DNA from: Glandiceps talaboti
Lineage: Eukaryota > Hemichordata > Enteropneusta > Spengelidae
NCBI RefSeq assembly: GCF_964340395.1
Contig: NC_135549.1
Location: 16,330,342-16,394,341 of the forward strand
Length of the DNA: 64,000 nucleotides
Direction of reading: 5' to 3'
Shown here: positions 39,590 to 54,034 of the stretch, one piece after another
How positions within the stretch are numbered: position 1 is the stretch's first letter
How the letters are laid out: each line of letters starts with the position of its first letter
Program-made: the position numbers and the translations under genes
Notes under the pieces: generated by a model
Told to the model about the DNA's origin: nothing
The model's database searches: none
Seen by the model: the letters and a program-made list of their open reading frames with translations, nothing else

Positions 39590-39985
39590 AAGAAGTGACT
39601 AGATGTCCATTCACAAAAACTATGACTTGTAAAAACCTACCAGGCAACAACATTTTGGAGTAACTGGGTAATATTTGTGCACAAAAGAAATATGCCTGGA
39701 AGTGTACATGTGACTGTCCCTCTTAAAGTCATACTTAGTAACAACATTTTTGGGGTAACTAATAAATATATAATGTATGGGGTAAGTCTATGTACGATAA
39801 AAAATATGACTACATGTCCTCTTAAAATTATACAATTATAGTGACAATCATTTTCGAGGAACTATATAATGTACATGGTATCGAAAAAAATATGACCGGA
39901 TGTGTCTTTATGGAACTACTCTTAAGATCAAAGCTATAAGTGACAACATTTTTCTGTAACTATATGTAATATTCGTGGTATACGT
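39590..39985. repeat. Degenerate tandem repeat, ~110-bp unit, about 4 copies
   Basis: Recurring blocks 'acaacattttt', 'gtaact', 'aaaaaatatgac' and 'tgtcctcttaaa' at about 110-bp spacing. Confidence 0.65.
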
Positions 39986-42892
39986 ACATTTATGCAAATC
40001 ACCGGATATAATTATCACGGTTCTATTTTTGACTACTTCGAGTTCAGTGTTCACGCAGTCAAATATCAGACACAGTCATAACATATATGTGTATGGAAGG
40101 CAATTATTTCATGGGCCTGCAGTGGCAGTACTTCCTGAAGAATCTAGTGTATGGCTGTACTTTCTCGGAATCTAGTTATAGACTGAAATGGTTTCAGGCC
40201 AGGATATGTAGTTACTGTATCTGTCGCTTTTACAAGCTCAACATAAATTCTGACGAGGAAAATCCATTGAAATATGACTGAGATGGGAGGCACAATCCTC
40301 AGTTCAACTGAATCAGCCAACAACTGCGAATAGAACATTGTAAATCACTTCCTGCAATGACTGAAAGCAGCAAGTCATTTTTAACACCATCATTCGATTC
40401 TCTTTTGCTTCAAAGTGATGTACAATGTAACTAGAAACCCCTTACATGACATTTCTATCAAAAATGAGACATTTCACAATAATTCATCACAAGACCCCTC
40501 AAAGCTTGCAAAGGACTGAGAATAAGTTAATGGCCTGTACGATGAATTGCAAGCTGCTTTTGAATTAAGGGCATATGTCATATGTACACCACAAAACATC
40601 ATGTCTTTATGTCCATAATGGACTTTGTTCAAAATGAAATTACGAGTGTAATCACCAGCTAATCTAACTAATACTCCTACATGACACATGCATAAAAGTA
40701 ACTTTTACTTCAGGATAGCATCAAAATGCATCTTTTGAGGACAAAAGGACTCAAATCTTCACCTATTTGTGGTTTAGCATAGTGTGATTCTAATTGGAAA
40801 GTTCTTGTCATTTAAAGTTTAGATAATTTCAACCTGTTATCTTTACTTCACCTATTTTATGATTTCTAAAAAATACGCTGTCTGTGTACACTAAAGGTGA
40901 ATCAAAAGCTCTTTGTATTAAGAGAACGTGAATTGCCTGTATGCTGAATAGAACATTCCAACACAAAAGAAAAAGAATCTTTTTTACTTTTCAAGACGAA
41001 GAGAAACCGTAGGTCAATAATGTCACTTACGGTGGAAGAACTGGCAGTAAAAGTTGTCACTACTTAAGATTGAGTGCTTTTGTGGTATTTTCTAGAAAGA
41101 AAAAGGACTTTATGAGGTCAAAATCTGCGCTGTTTGAGTCCCATTAGTAGAGAACAAGTAGATGGAATGAACTGTACATACATGTACATGTACATATACA
41201 TGTATATCTATGCTTATAATTGGCTACTAAAGTAACGATGCACAGTACCAGTTGTCATCATTTTTTTTTTATAAATAATTTAAACCATCACTATTAAAAT
41301 TGAGCCCACTTCACAGAAAGGTTTTATTACATATTAAATTTAATTTACATGAAAATTGTTCTCCAAAACTCACAATACATAAAAGTGAAATTTTATTATT
41401 TTGCATTTCATAAAACCTGGCGCCTTAGATTTTTTTTGTACATTACAGACAGACTACTAAATCTCTGATGCTACATTGATTGCAAATGATGCACAAAATT
41501 GCACATTTGCTGTTCATAAACAGTCTGCCATGTTTCTTGTTTGCTACGTGTGCTAAACTGAGCACCACATCTGCAGTAAACACTATGCGATTATATTAAA
41601 TTTTACCAAGTTTTATACAGCAATTCACTTCCACATAAAAAAAACACTGGACATGAATCATGACTTGAATAAAAAAAAGAACAAGCTACTCTATCATTTT
41701 GGAGCATTTGTGTCTGACTATTACCACAATTACAAACAATAATGTACAGTTATATAAAGTAATGTTCGAATCAACTATTTCCCTTAGAAAAGCTTGCACA
41801 AAACAAGATGCAAGCCGATTTTGTACTCAATTACTAAACACTAATGTCACTGCAATCTGTCCCGCTCTTTAAACAAGATAGAAAAATCAGGAATTGACTT
41901 CAAAAGTACAAAACCAGCTAGATTGAAGAAGTGGAAATATCCCGCTGTGCTGTATATGTGTATATGGCTTCATCAAATGTTATTTGTACCTAATGGCCAT
42001 ATATTGCTATCTGGAGCTGACACATACAACTACATCCACGAATGCAGCAATCAATGAAATACTATCTGATGGTGTGATTACGCCAAGTGATTGTATCAAA
42101 AGGCTAGTTTTATTGGTCTACAGATGAGTGAATTTGTAGTATCTATGAATCTGTTCCATTACGAGTTTAGCATGGATATACTAGAAACATACTTTTTTTA
42201 AATGAGAGACCTGTCACTGACAGCAGTCTGAAGGGAGTGATTAGTGACTTCAAAGTGAGCAATTTTTGTTCTCTGATACAAAACGTCAAATGGATTTTAA
42301 AAAATACTCTGACTGAACCACGAATACAAAACACAGAGAGGAAAGCATTACTCTGGAAATCTCATAATACAGGATAGTTTCTATTTTCAATATGTCTCCA
42401 ATATGGCATGGATGGTTTGAAGTCGTTCAGCTCTACAGTTCATCATTATTATTATTATACTTACTACCATCTAACATACAATATTTTCCTGTCACGCAGA
42501 ATAGGTTTTCTATGTTGAATTATTAACAGAATACTCTGCAGCAGCTTTTTACTTTGGACAAGGAAAAAAATATATGTTGATATATGTCTGTCTGAGACAT
42601 CTCATGGGATTCACTATAGATACTTTTTACGGGTTCCACACCATAGATTGAGTGAATTGGATGCTGTATACTTGTTATTAATTTTCCCCCTCTTAAAATT
42701 TAGGTCAATTAAAAAGAAAGAAATGAAAATAGTACAATGGCGTACTTTAAAGAGGCTGAGTATGTAATAGGACCAATTTGTGACTTAGGTCTGGGTATTA
42801 CATTCAATCAGCTGCCCACCCACCCACCAATCCAACTATTCTCCTTCCTTCCCTTCCTCCCTCCCTTAATCTCTTCCTGCCTCCATACATAT

Positions 42893-42970
42893 GGACAGAC
42901 AGACAGACAGATGGACGGACGGACGGACGGACGGACGGATGGATGGGTGGTTGTCTGGTTGCGTGGGTGG
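42893..42970. repeat. (ACAG)n-(GGAC)n-(GGAT)n microsatellite
   Basis: Tetranucleotide blocks that differ from one another by single-base changes. Confidence 0.93.
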
Positions 42971-43961
42971 ACAGGTGGATGAGAAGACAAATAGATGACC
43001 AAAAGAATGAAACTTATACACTATAGACAGTACTAATACACATTTTACAAAAAAGAGAGCACTGTGAACCATACTTTTATAGTTCCAAAATGTACACATA
43101 CACATGATATTAAAAGAACATACAATACTTTCAGGATAACCCTGAAATCAAACCTCATCAATTCTTGGGATTTAACGAACGTCAACATGGCTCCATCTGT
43201 CAGCTAAATTCGTTGATTATTAGGGGTCAAATGAAATTCATACAACATGTGAGTTGAAGGATGCTGTCATACCACTGCTGGAATCATTTTTACTGTCATT
43301 TTAACATGATAAATAAATAATTGTATGACTCAATGTTTTTACATATTTTATAGAATTATGACATCCCTGCAGATAAAGATTTTCAGCTATACATTTATGG
43401 AGATCACGTGAATATATATTTTACAGACAATAGCAAACAGTTTTGAACCATTTGGTACCTTCAAACAGTGTTTGCTAAATAAACAATTCAATAATTTATA
43501 TACACTGTAAAAATACAACATCACATCTCTAGCATGCACTTCCAATGTGGTTGATTCTGGCAGCCTTACCAATCACACACTGTTAGTGTAAAAGGATGAC
43601 AGCAAGTACATTGCATTGATCAAATACATACAAAAAAGTACATCATCATCATACAGCTGCAATATTATGAAAGTCAGATCTCATTTCATAACTTTTTTGT
43701 CAGAGAGTTTTTGCTGGTCAAAGATCATCTCAATGATCAAATATGGCTCCAGTCCTGGTAATTGAAATCACAGACTCTATTAGAGTAATGTTTTGAACTG
43801 TGACTACTCTTTATTACTGTTTATTGAAACAGCCTAATTACATGAATCAAATGAAAGTTTATTTCATAACTTATCATAAAGATATTGGAATACAGTAAAT
43901 AGGGTTTTGTATCTGCAAAGTGGAGACACTAACAGAAATTTACATGAGTGCCATCAAACAA

Positions 43962-43978
43962 AGACAGACAGACAGATC

Positions 43979-44039
<61 letters not shown>

Positions 44040-44070
44040 TACATACATACAGACAGACAGACAGACAGAC

Positions 44071-44113
<43 letters not shown>

Positions 44114-44122
44114 TATATATAT

Positions 44123-44153
<31 letters not shown>

Positions 44154-44236
44154 CATACATACATACATACATACATACATACATACATACATACATACAT
44201 ACATACATACATACATACATACATACATACATACAT
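43962..44236. repeat. Compound microsatellite (GACA)n-(CA)n-(CATA)n
   Basis: GACA tetramers with a CATA interruption, a short TA/CA section, then about 20 CATA units. Confidence 0.97.
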
Positions 44237-46227
44237 AACTTCACTTTGACACGATTTATTTCAATACACTGCACACATGACTCAATGAGCTAAAATAAAA
44301 TGTTAAAGACAAAATAATAGCATAATAAAGATATTCATCTGGGCATATTACCACATTAACAAGGGTGATTTATATAATATAACGTTCACATTCTTTAAAA
44401 CGGCATTCTCATGGGAAGTATACATACATTGTATATATAATCATTTTCAATATAACTGGATCAAATGGAGTTGAGCAGCAGACCACCTGTTTCCTACATA
44501 TCTTAGTTTGACTTCTGTGCAGTCTTTAATTCCCATAGGGTATTTCATTTTTATAATTGACAAAATCATATTAGACATGTATCCATTTGTCAGACTTTCA
44601 TTTTTATAATCCCTGGACGGCCATGATTAATAGCAAAGACCGGCAAATAAGAATGATATTCAATATCAATTCCAAAGTATACAAGTACTGACTACGCCAT
44701 AAAAACTGTTCAATACAACACAACACTGGTAATTATCATTCCCTGGTGTAGGTGTATGTGTGTGTGAATGCACATGGTATGATCATATGCAGGTTGTAAA
44801 TAACACAATCTATGAATATTCTTCATCAATAAATAACACTGCTCTGACTGATACTTAGTGAAAAGTGCCCTTCACTAGGGATATGATTTATGCACACAGG
44901 AGTTAATATGACAGCAAGTTAGCCTTAAATATTAGGTTGAACGCACTCCAATTTACTGGAATGCACAGAATACATACACACATTAATCTATATACACTAT
45001 GTTTGTCCACTTGCCAAGGCAAATGTAGAATATAAATAACTAAATATTGAAAGAGTAAAGACGAAAAATACATTTCTAGGTCAAATTCAGAAATGAATAA
45101 ATATTTACACATGTACATGTATGTTAAGATTACACTGTGACAGTTACCTGATGTATTTTGCATTTTGCATAATAGTAACTATAATTTGTAAAGATTCATG
45201 TGATCAGGTATGCTACTGAAATAAGACTCGCACTTTGTACACTACTTTCTTTGCATAATAATGAGGTAATTTGCATATCAGAAACTTACATTGATAATAA
45301 TGAGTAATGTCTTTTTGTATTAAAGCAAAAAATAAAAAACACCATCATACTACTACGTAAACTTACCGGTACATGTATCAACAACTCACTAAAAATAATA
45401 CTTATTTTTCATTAACTTCTGGAAAAAACTTCAGATCACTAATACTACTTTTTCTACCTAACGTATATTTGTGTATGTATTTAAATACATTTAATTGCAA
45501 TCTACTTCTGCATGATTATTACTAATTATCATAGTAGGATAAACCTTGACAACATGTAGCTTGCTGCTTTATTTCTGAGATGTGTACAATGGCTATATAC
45601 AAACAATAATGTGTTATTAGTATGTACATGTAATTTATGAGGATAAATTTAGTCACAAAGCTTACTATTAGATAAACAAAAGTCATGAATTATGATTTTT
45701 TTTTAATAGATTTAATATCATGGTTTAACATCTGGCTATAAGTGTGATTATCATGTTATCGATGATGATGATGATAGTAATAATAAGACAACACTTTAAA
45801 ATAACAGGTCAAAACTTGACCATAAAATTTTTAAGTATTTTTCATTAAGTGTTTTATTCACACTGACCTGTTTTGTTATGAAGATAATCAGAAAATATGA
45901 CTCAAACATAAATATAAATCACATAGATAATGTGTCACTTTCACTGTGGTCGGTAACAATGTCACTGTAAGTTTTTATCACTGTCATTAATCATGTACAT
46001 CGTGATATCTGTCACACTATAGAACTTGGAGTAAACCTTTTGCCACTGTTATTCATGTTTATCATCAAGTCAGATGTTACATTAAAGATTAAAGCATCAA
46101 TGCCAACCCTTCACTCACTGGTATTCAAAACTTGTCTACTTACTTTGTCAAACAAAATGTCGAAAACTAACATTTTTGAATCACTATATCAGCAAAATTT
46201 GAAAACCTCAAATATAGAAACAACTAT

Positions 46228-46694
46228 CTGTAGTGGACAGGGTATGAGAAAGGAAATGTTCTCACACATAGGTTGGAATGATTCAAAACAAAATGTTTGG
46301 TATCTGTAGCGGGCAGGATGAGAAACAAGATGTTCTCACATACAATACAATGGAATGATTAAAAATGTCAATGCTTGCTCTCTGTAGTGGGAAGGATGAC
46401 AAAAGAGATGTTCTCACACTTATTAAGATGGTGGAAAGATTCAAAATTCAATGCTTGATATCTGTAGTGTGCAGGATATGAGAAAGAAGATGTTCTTACG
46501 TATAACACAGTGGAATAATTCAAAACTGAATGCTAGATATCTGTAGCAGGTAGCATATGAGAAAGGAAATGTTCTAAAACATAACATGGTGGAATGATTC
46601 AAAACTGAATGCTTGATATCTGTAGCGGGCAGGATATTAGAAACGAGATGTTCTCACACATAAATAATACAGCGGAATGATTCAAAACTCAACA
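46228..46694. repeat. Minisatellite, ~78-bp unit, about 6 copies
   Basis: Units share 'tatctgtagcgggcaggat', 'gagatgttctcacac' and 'ggaatgattcaaaac'. Moderate divergence. Confidence 0.9.
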
Positions 46695-46716
46695 CTTTAT
46701 AGAATGACAAAATATG

Positions 46717-46719
46717 ACA

Positions 46720-46762
<43 letters not shown>

Positions 46763-46853
46763 CGACTACGAAGACAACGACGATGATTATGATGATGCCG
46801 ATGATGATGACAATGACAACAATGACGACGACGACGACAACAACAACAACAAC
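46717..46853. repeat. (GAT)n / (GAC)n / (CAA)n trinucleotide array
   Basis: Trinucleotide repeats producing spurious poly-Asp and poly-His ORFs. Confidence 0.95.
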
Positions 46854-49800
46854 ATACAATGCATTTCTCTGACATTTGACATAAATACAGAAATAATCAA
46901 CTAACAAATGCACCAGATGTAACCATCCAGCATGTATGATATTTAAAAAGGATTGATCCTTGATGGAGTAAAACCTACTAAAAGAATACAGCTACAGCTG
47001 TTATCATTTTCTATTATCAGATTATTCAGACTAACCAAGACACTTCATTTTACGAAGTAATCTTGCATTCTTACGAGGACAAATTCATTCACAGCTGTTC
47101 TGGGCCAAACACTTTTCTGAATTCGGACTCTTTTCGTTAAATATCATGAGGGGAAAATAGCATTGTAGTGATACATTCCAGACGACATCGTGGCATCAAA
47201 AAGGTGTTTTGTATTTTCATATTCATTCCTGTGGCAAACCAATATTCATCAAAATTCAGGACATCTTTTAAAGATATGAGAACAGGTGTCTAATCTCTTT
47301 CATTCAATTTGAGTGAAAACTATATTATCACTGACACAAACAAAACATGATATGGTAACTGTAATCTGGCAAGACATTGTGCATACAATAGTCAGCTGAA
47401 GTCAAAATTTATGGCACAGAAAGGTTATGAGATAGTTTGCATGAATCACATTGCATGTAAACCATGTTATACATAGTTCACTGTACAAACTACTATACAC
47501 ACTATAGTCTGATCCGTATTTATACATGACTGGAAAAAAAAGTTGGCTATATGGCTTGACATTGTTGTTTGACAGAATTAGCCTGTATGCAGATCACCAA
47601 CTCTCTGAGGCTGTCACAATAAAAACATCACTGAATTTAGCAGATTTCATAGTTTGTATGATAAAACTGGTGTAGCTCAGTGTGCACTAAACTACACTCA
47701 TAGTAAGTAATCTAATGCATATTACATGACCATGTACAAAATGTATAAAACCAAAGACACACAATAAAACAGCACTAGAAGCAATTCATTACAGATTTCA
47801 CTGGGCAAGTCAGACAAAGTAGAATAGTACAAAAGCCAGAGTATGGTCATGTCATTTTCTTATGTCAACATCACTTTTCATCACATCAGTTTTGTTGTAC
47901 ATGTAAGTGCCCTCTTTGTCAGGATAAATTTTAAACTGTAAACACAACTTATGCTGTTAGGTAATGGGATATCACACTCATTACATTCTGGCTGCCTCAT
48001 AAACGTTCCTTCAGAGAAATCATTACATGCCGTCATTGTACCTATTTTGATTGTGCTACGAATTTTCTACCTTCATTTACGCATTTGTAAAGAGACTAAA
48101 TCTGAGCAGCAAACAACCTTTCACAGATTCTTGGATTCTATTCTTTATGGAAACTGATCCTTTGAAGTAATCATGATTAAATGTACCAACGGGAATCAAG
48201 CAAACAGACAGTCACACTCACAAATTACTGCACACGTGTCCATCCATACATACACGATGTTGTTTTCATAATGTCAAATTCTTTTTGACATATCAAGCAG
48301 TCAACTTGTTACCACTCACTTTTCGCTACACTTCGAGTTCTTTTTACAAAACTCTGACATACATCATTCAAATACTACAGCGTGGTATGATGAAGAGTTT
48401 CAATCAATACAAAAAGTCATTTTCATATTTACAGTTTGATCATACATGTACACATAGCACTCAACTTGCTGTGTACCTTTCAAAAACCTCTAAATTGGCT
48501 GGAGCTACGTAACATGTATAATCAAAACTACACTAAAACTTGACAGACAAAAACAATCTCCTAACAACTGACAATGCTGTCTGTCTGAAGCCTTTCAAGA
48601 AAGAATGTGACAAGGCACGCCTTTGCCTTCCAAAATGCATTTTATTCTACATCCGAGAACACATGGCGACTGCCAGATTAGACAAAATGTAGGAAAGCTG
48701 CTATTTATAAACTAAGACTTGGAGATTAGAAGGAATCATGGAAAGACACTATCTTTATCCTTCAGGTCAGTTGAATAGGCATGAGGCAGTAGGTAGACAA
48801 ACCCAAGGGACAATCCTAGATCAGAAGGGATCACAGTAAAGCTACTATTTTTATCCTACAAGGTCATACTGAAAAGACACGAGTTGTCAGATCAAATCTT
48901 TTTTCATTACTTTCACCTGAAAAAGTTATTCATTCGTAACAAAAACTGTGAGATATGTGATTCACCACTTACTGTTTAAAGTAATCTATACTTCATATAA
49001 AGCTCACTGAATTACAATGACATTTTATATTAAGGCAGATTGCACCTATAATAGCATTGGACCAATTTTGCAACTACAAAAATCGAATTTAAAATCTCTG
49101 CAAGCTTAGCCATATGAAAGGTTGTTCCTGGTCCTATTATTGAAAAATTTAAATAAATTTGGGCTCACCATCTTGTTTTAAAGGTAATCAACTTTTTTTT
49201 TTTCTCTTAGTATTCAAACTGTATTCGGCGGCCATATTGGATTCTGAAATGGCTGAATTTTGAAATCACTTTGACTTCTACTTCAAAAATTTGTACAGGA
49301 ACTCCCATTTTTTCTTATTTTAACTGAGAATGGGTTTGAGTTTCCTTATAAACATAACAGAAAAAGTATGTGATTGTTTTTTCTGAGATGCAGCAAATTT
49401 TTTTCCCTATACAATATGCTGTTGTCCTGCTGAATGACTTTGTATGTCTGTTTCTTTACTTGGATTGTTGCTTCTTCCATAAATTCCCTTTAATTTAACA
49501 AATGAGAATTGTCTGATAACATGATATTATTACTTGTGTAAGTACATTACACTTATCTACCCCTGATGTCACAAAGTTTTAAAACAAAAATAATACTATT
49601 TTGTCATTTATTTTTTTTCAGAATATTCAAAATTATACATAAATACAGCTCAATCGTTTGCAGATATTTGGCCTCGTTCCATAAAAGCAGCATTTTAAAT
49701 GCCAATAATTATTGCCAATTTTTTTTTAACCTTACAGTATTATCTGTTTGATGTAAATTCTCAGTTGAACTGGCAAGATGTGTGAACATTGGTCAAATAC

Positions 49801-50141
49801 TTTCAATCAGAAACAGAAAATTAAAGTCAATGTAATGTTCTCTTTTCCAACTGAACAACAGTAACAGCTGTTACCATCCAAGCTGTCCTCAAATGAAAAT
49901 ACCTGACAATGACAAATAATAAATTACATCATACACCACCTGTAGCTGTCTGGACAACAAGCACAATAGGGCGCAAGATGACATTTAACTTTGTGGTAGT
50001 TTATTAATTGACACTGCAGTTGCTACATGGTTGATACTTGTAACAGCTACATGTACATTGTACATGGCCAACTTCATCTGTTTTAAATTAAAGAGTAAAA
50101 CCCTTAAGAAACTTGAACACCTTTTTGTTATATATAGTACA

Positions 50142-50143
<2 letters not shown>

Positions 50144-50173
<30 letters not shown>
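50144..50173. repeat. (GT)n microsatellite
   Basis: About 14 GT units; a related CA-rich stretch lies at 50280-50330. Confidence 0.93.
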
Positions 50174-50180
<7 letters not shown>

Positions 50181-52470
50181 TACATACACAAAAGATGGTT
50201 GAACAGTCACCTATACATGTTGTTATCCATATTTTTGTCTGGTATAATTACAAATTGTATAAATGCACATGCAAACATGTGCACACACACGCATGTATGC
50301 ACGCACGCACACACGCACACACACACACTACACCATACTCTAACTCTAGTGAATGTAAATTAGGACACATGCCTGTCACAGGTGTCCATCTCCTTGGACT
50401 TAAGTAAAAACCTTGAGTATGACAGATAGACAAGTACAAAATTAATAACGAATGATGTCCACATTCCAACAGCTTATAACTCTTACACTACATTACACCT
50501 GACACACAACAGAGACAAAGAAAAGTCATCTCACGTGTATGAGTCCACCAGAAAATGTCATCGCTTCCCAAGAGGAGCAGAAACCTTTCCACATACATGT
50601 AATGGGGAAAAGATACATACTGTACTAGCCATTAACTACTTTGTCTTCATACATCCACACACACACACACATTTCCATTTGAAAACCCTTGTGACTATAC
50701 TTACAGCATACTACCACGAATTTACTAACTTGAAAAACGGAGCTGAAGTGAACACCATCACGTTGTCAAGATTTTAGTCACATGGTGTTGTTGATGGATT
50801 TGGGGGATTAATGTTTCTGTTGTAATTGGAATAAAACTGGCTTCAGATGAACTGCCATGAATAATATCAAATAGTCAAAGTCCCAAGACATCGAAAACTC
50901 CAAAGTGAACAAACACAAAATGAAACGTATCATTCACTGGGGGTGGATGGGTCAAAAGTTGACCAGAATATCCATCAACTTTGATGTATTTATTCTCCGC
51001 TAGCTTTAAGTAGAAAGACATGGTCTATCCTGTCCACTGCATATCACTACACACTAGTGACTATAGGCACATCAACTTTTTCTATCATGACTGATACATG
51101 TACTTTAAAGCCCAATATTTGAGTCCCACATTCTCATATTATGGCATCTCATCAGTTTCACTATAAGAATTTGCTAGGATCTTTCCTTTGTTCAGTAAAA
51201 ATCTTTTCAATAGCTCGGCCAGACGACTATTTTACTCACCACAATGTTAATCCTATTCTAACTGGGTTTCTAACCAGTTTTTCTTTCATTAACTTGCAGA
51301 CAGCAGAACTATCTTGTTCCTGATCATTGCTTGGTTATCTACACATTTATGTCAGCAAAACTGGTCCACTACAAAAGACTTTTCACATGATTTAGACGAA
51401 AATCCTGGAAATTTTTCTTCAAAAAATATCACTCTAAACTTGTCTTCTATTCTGGATAGTAGAAAGGTACGTCAAAACTATCGTAAGTACATGTTGGAAA
51501 TGTTGATATTTCAGGTGGTAGTCCACAGGTGTTGATTTGTGGTTGTGGGTGGTGGTGTGGGTGGTACTTGTAATGGTGGTAGTAGTGGTATAATTGGTAG
51601 TACTACTAGTACTTCTGTCAACATGTGAAGCAGTAGATGACCAACTGTGCTACATTCATTCTATGTTTAAAGCTGTTACAGTATAAATTTGTATTACAGA
51701 ACTGTTGAAATATTTCTACATCTATTAAATACATGGTCAAAACTATGATCAATCTAACAAAAATCCAAAACCTCAAATTACAAATCATGTATAGCTGTCA
51801 AAACTATCTATCACATGTAGCAAAAAATCAACACTTCAAATCATAATTACATATATCATAATACCACACAAGTATTGAATGAATCATAACATTGTCAAGT
51901 CACGTTAGCACCAATGCTGATATATTTCCAAAAATGTGACCTTCACCCTTTGTTAATGCAGTTCAAAATTACAGCTGTTTATACTGCCTTTTATTAACAA
52001 AATCCACCACTCAATATGCATTACATGACTGCAGATGGCTTAACCTTTACTGACACTGATTGTCTACCATATTAAATCATGTAATTAGTGGATTTCAAAA
52101 AAAAATACTCACGACACATTTACTGTATATAATTCTATTCGAGGCAAAGTTCAATTGATACATTCTGCTTCATAAAAAGACACAGCACTTCAATCCCATT
52201 ACTAGAAATAGCTGTAAAAGCTAGCAGAAACTTTTATTTGTGAACAGTGCTTCTATTGACCAAACTGATCTGTATTTAAAGGTGAACATAAATATGTCTG
52301 GGCTTTAAAGATGCTGGTACAAAAATAGTTTGCGTCACAAGGGGGTAAACTTTCAGGGAAACAATTCAGATACTGTGATGCTTTTAATATTGATCAACTT
52401 TTGTTTTATTTTCTTTATTACAAGATAATGTGACACTACTCGCACACGCATATTCCAATGCGCACGTGCG

Positions 52471-52522
<52 letters not shown>

Positions 52523-52525
52523 CAC
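52471..52525. repeat. (CA)n-(TA)n microsatellite near a coding exon
   Basis: CA then TA repeats, 50-100 nt from the donor of exon 52576-52686 on its intron side. Confidence 0.95.
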
Positions 52526-52575
52526 ATATACATGTAGTGTTTCTCAAATTTCAATAAAGTCTTTCACCATCCTAC

Positions 52576-52686
52576 CTTAAGTGCAGCCATTTTCAAACCA
52601 AGCAACTGCTCCCAATTATCTGCTATTTCAGCAACAATTTGGTCTGCTTTTACTTCCACCACTTTGATATTTGCATCTTTATATTT
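52576..52686 (-). CDS. Alpha-2/delta exon: N-terminal helical segment
   Basis: This 111-nt exon (37 codons, phase 0 at both ends) begins after ...TTTTAG and ends CTTAAG/GTAGGA. It encodes a peptide starting KYKDANIKVVEV, continuing through IADNWEQLLGLK and ending MAALK. It corresponds to the part of vertebrate alpha-2/delta that starts with the KYK/KYQ motif and runs as amphipathic helix through the Leu-Val...Asn/Ser...Lys-Ala stretch, just before the conserved Arg-Leu of the next exon. There is no stop in this frame. G+C is higher than in the flanking DNA. The next exon downstream in the transcript is about 37.5 kb away (15002-15061), and both junctions are phase 0, so they join cleanly. The preceding exon, with signal peptide and Trp-containing N terminus, was not found up to 64000. 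Confidence 0.88.
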
Positions 52687-53567
52687 CTAAAAGAAGATGG
52701 GAAAATGGCAAAATTACTTTTCATGCTCTTTATAGAGTGATATAGCTCTGGGGTAACAAAATGAAGTCCTGGAATTCATACATATAATGATTGACAGAAT
52801 TTGTAGGTGTCTGATCAAAGTCTTTCTCATACAGTCCAAATTACTTTAATAAGTCATGCTGTTCTCTCCCTAGAGCATATACGACACACACAATCATGCA
52901 GTATACCGTGTCCTTTTTTTGTATTCCTAATACTTTCATTTTGTAGCTCTTCATGAGCTATCAAAGAATACACATAGGGAATGAACTTTGGTATTTGTTG
53001 AGGTGACTTGCGTTGTCTTCATTACTGAGTACATCAATGTTTCCTTTTGTTGTCGACACATGTCCTATCAAAACACATCACACCACACCACAAATGAGAG
53101 GTTCAGAATGAGCAACATATTATACCACACTTTCTCTTATCACTCACACAAAGCTAAAAATCATTACACACACGTATAATAGTATGTCAAGGAATTTCAA
53201 TTATTTCAAACAACAATTATTTCCATGATATACCTAAGTGTTATTCCCGAATATTTTTCTTCATTCAGCCAAGGGATATACGAGTGACCCAAAGGGGCTT
53301 TGTCGTTACGAATCGCTAGACAAGTAGTGACAACCCTTAGGTCACGAGTATTTTCTGGCTAAATGAAGAAAAACACTGGAAAAAAACATAATTATACCAG
53401 CATCAGTATTTTAAAAGAAAAATCAGGAAAAGTAATGGCAATTTTGAATGTTTTAACTCATATTTTGAACACAGTAACGCCAGTGACGACGACATGCGTT
53501 GTTGTGACATTTTTTTTTTAACTTCCATGATATACGTAAACTTTATACACTATTGGCATTCTTATCA

Positions 53568-53760
53568 ATAATAATAATGTTGGGTTCTTATATAGCGCTT
53601 TCCCATGCCGTGCTCAAAGCGCCTTACAATTATTACCCCTGGCTCAGATCAGAATGGCACAACGGCCCTTTAGTCTTCCTCAACTCCCCTGGGAGCATAC
53701 AATCCATTGGTCATACTGGTCAGTTCCTATCCCCCTCCCAGCCCACCCTCCTCTGATAGA
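53568..53760 (-). mobile_element. SINE-like repeat, 3' end
   Basis: Read on the minus strand it ends with 'ggcgctttgagc', 'gggaaagcgctatataag' and an ATT-repeat tail, the usual end of Deu-type SINE families. It shares the 'tattacccctgg' and 'gagcatacaa' blocks with 28596-28985. Confidence 0.62.
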
Positions 53761-53997
53761 TACCTACACATTATCAATGCCATTTACTCAAGCTGGTAAG
53801 GTAGAATGCCCCTTGGGACCAATTATTCTAAAATTGAAGTTTTTGGAGATATTAACAATATTTATTTTCCCATAGACTTAACATGTATTGAGTAGCCATT
53901 TTTATTTTAAACATGGGTATATTTTAATATCATTTTGAACTCAATAAAATTTGCATGATTACTCTAGGTTTTTCTTGATTGAACTTTTTTCAGTTCT

Positions 53998-54001
53998 CTA
54001 T

Positions 54002-54032
<31 letters not shown>

Positions 54033-54034
54033 TT
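53998..54034. repeat. (TTTA)n microsatellite
   Basis: About nine TTTA units. Confidence 0.95.

Larger units (their letters stand above)
15062..52575 (-). other. Giant intron (~37.5 kb)
   Basis: It joins two phase-0 exons whose peptides are adjacent in all known alpha-2/delta proteins, so no constitutive coding exon is missing from it. It holds MITEs (15548-15766, 16765-16926), a duplicated hairpin element (21474-21840, 35989-36346), SINE-like repeats (28596-28985, 29225-29520), several compound microsatellites, minisatellites and two weak exon-like segments. The long remaining stretches (for example 18360-20200, 22000-24480, 24560-26260, 30000-34900, 40000-42880, 47000-50140) show no gene that I can support. 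Two of them contain repeat-like text of dispersed type (about 23330-23630 and 49030-49300). Confidence 0.8.
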
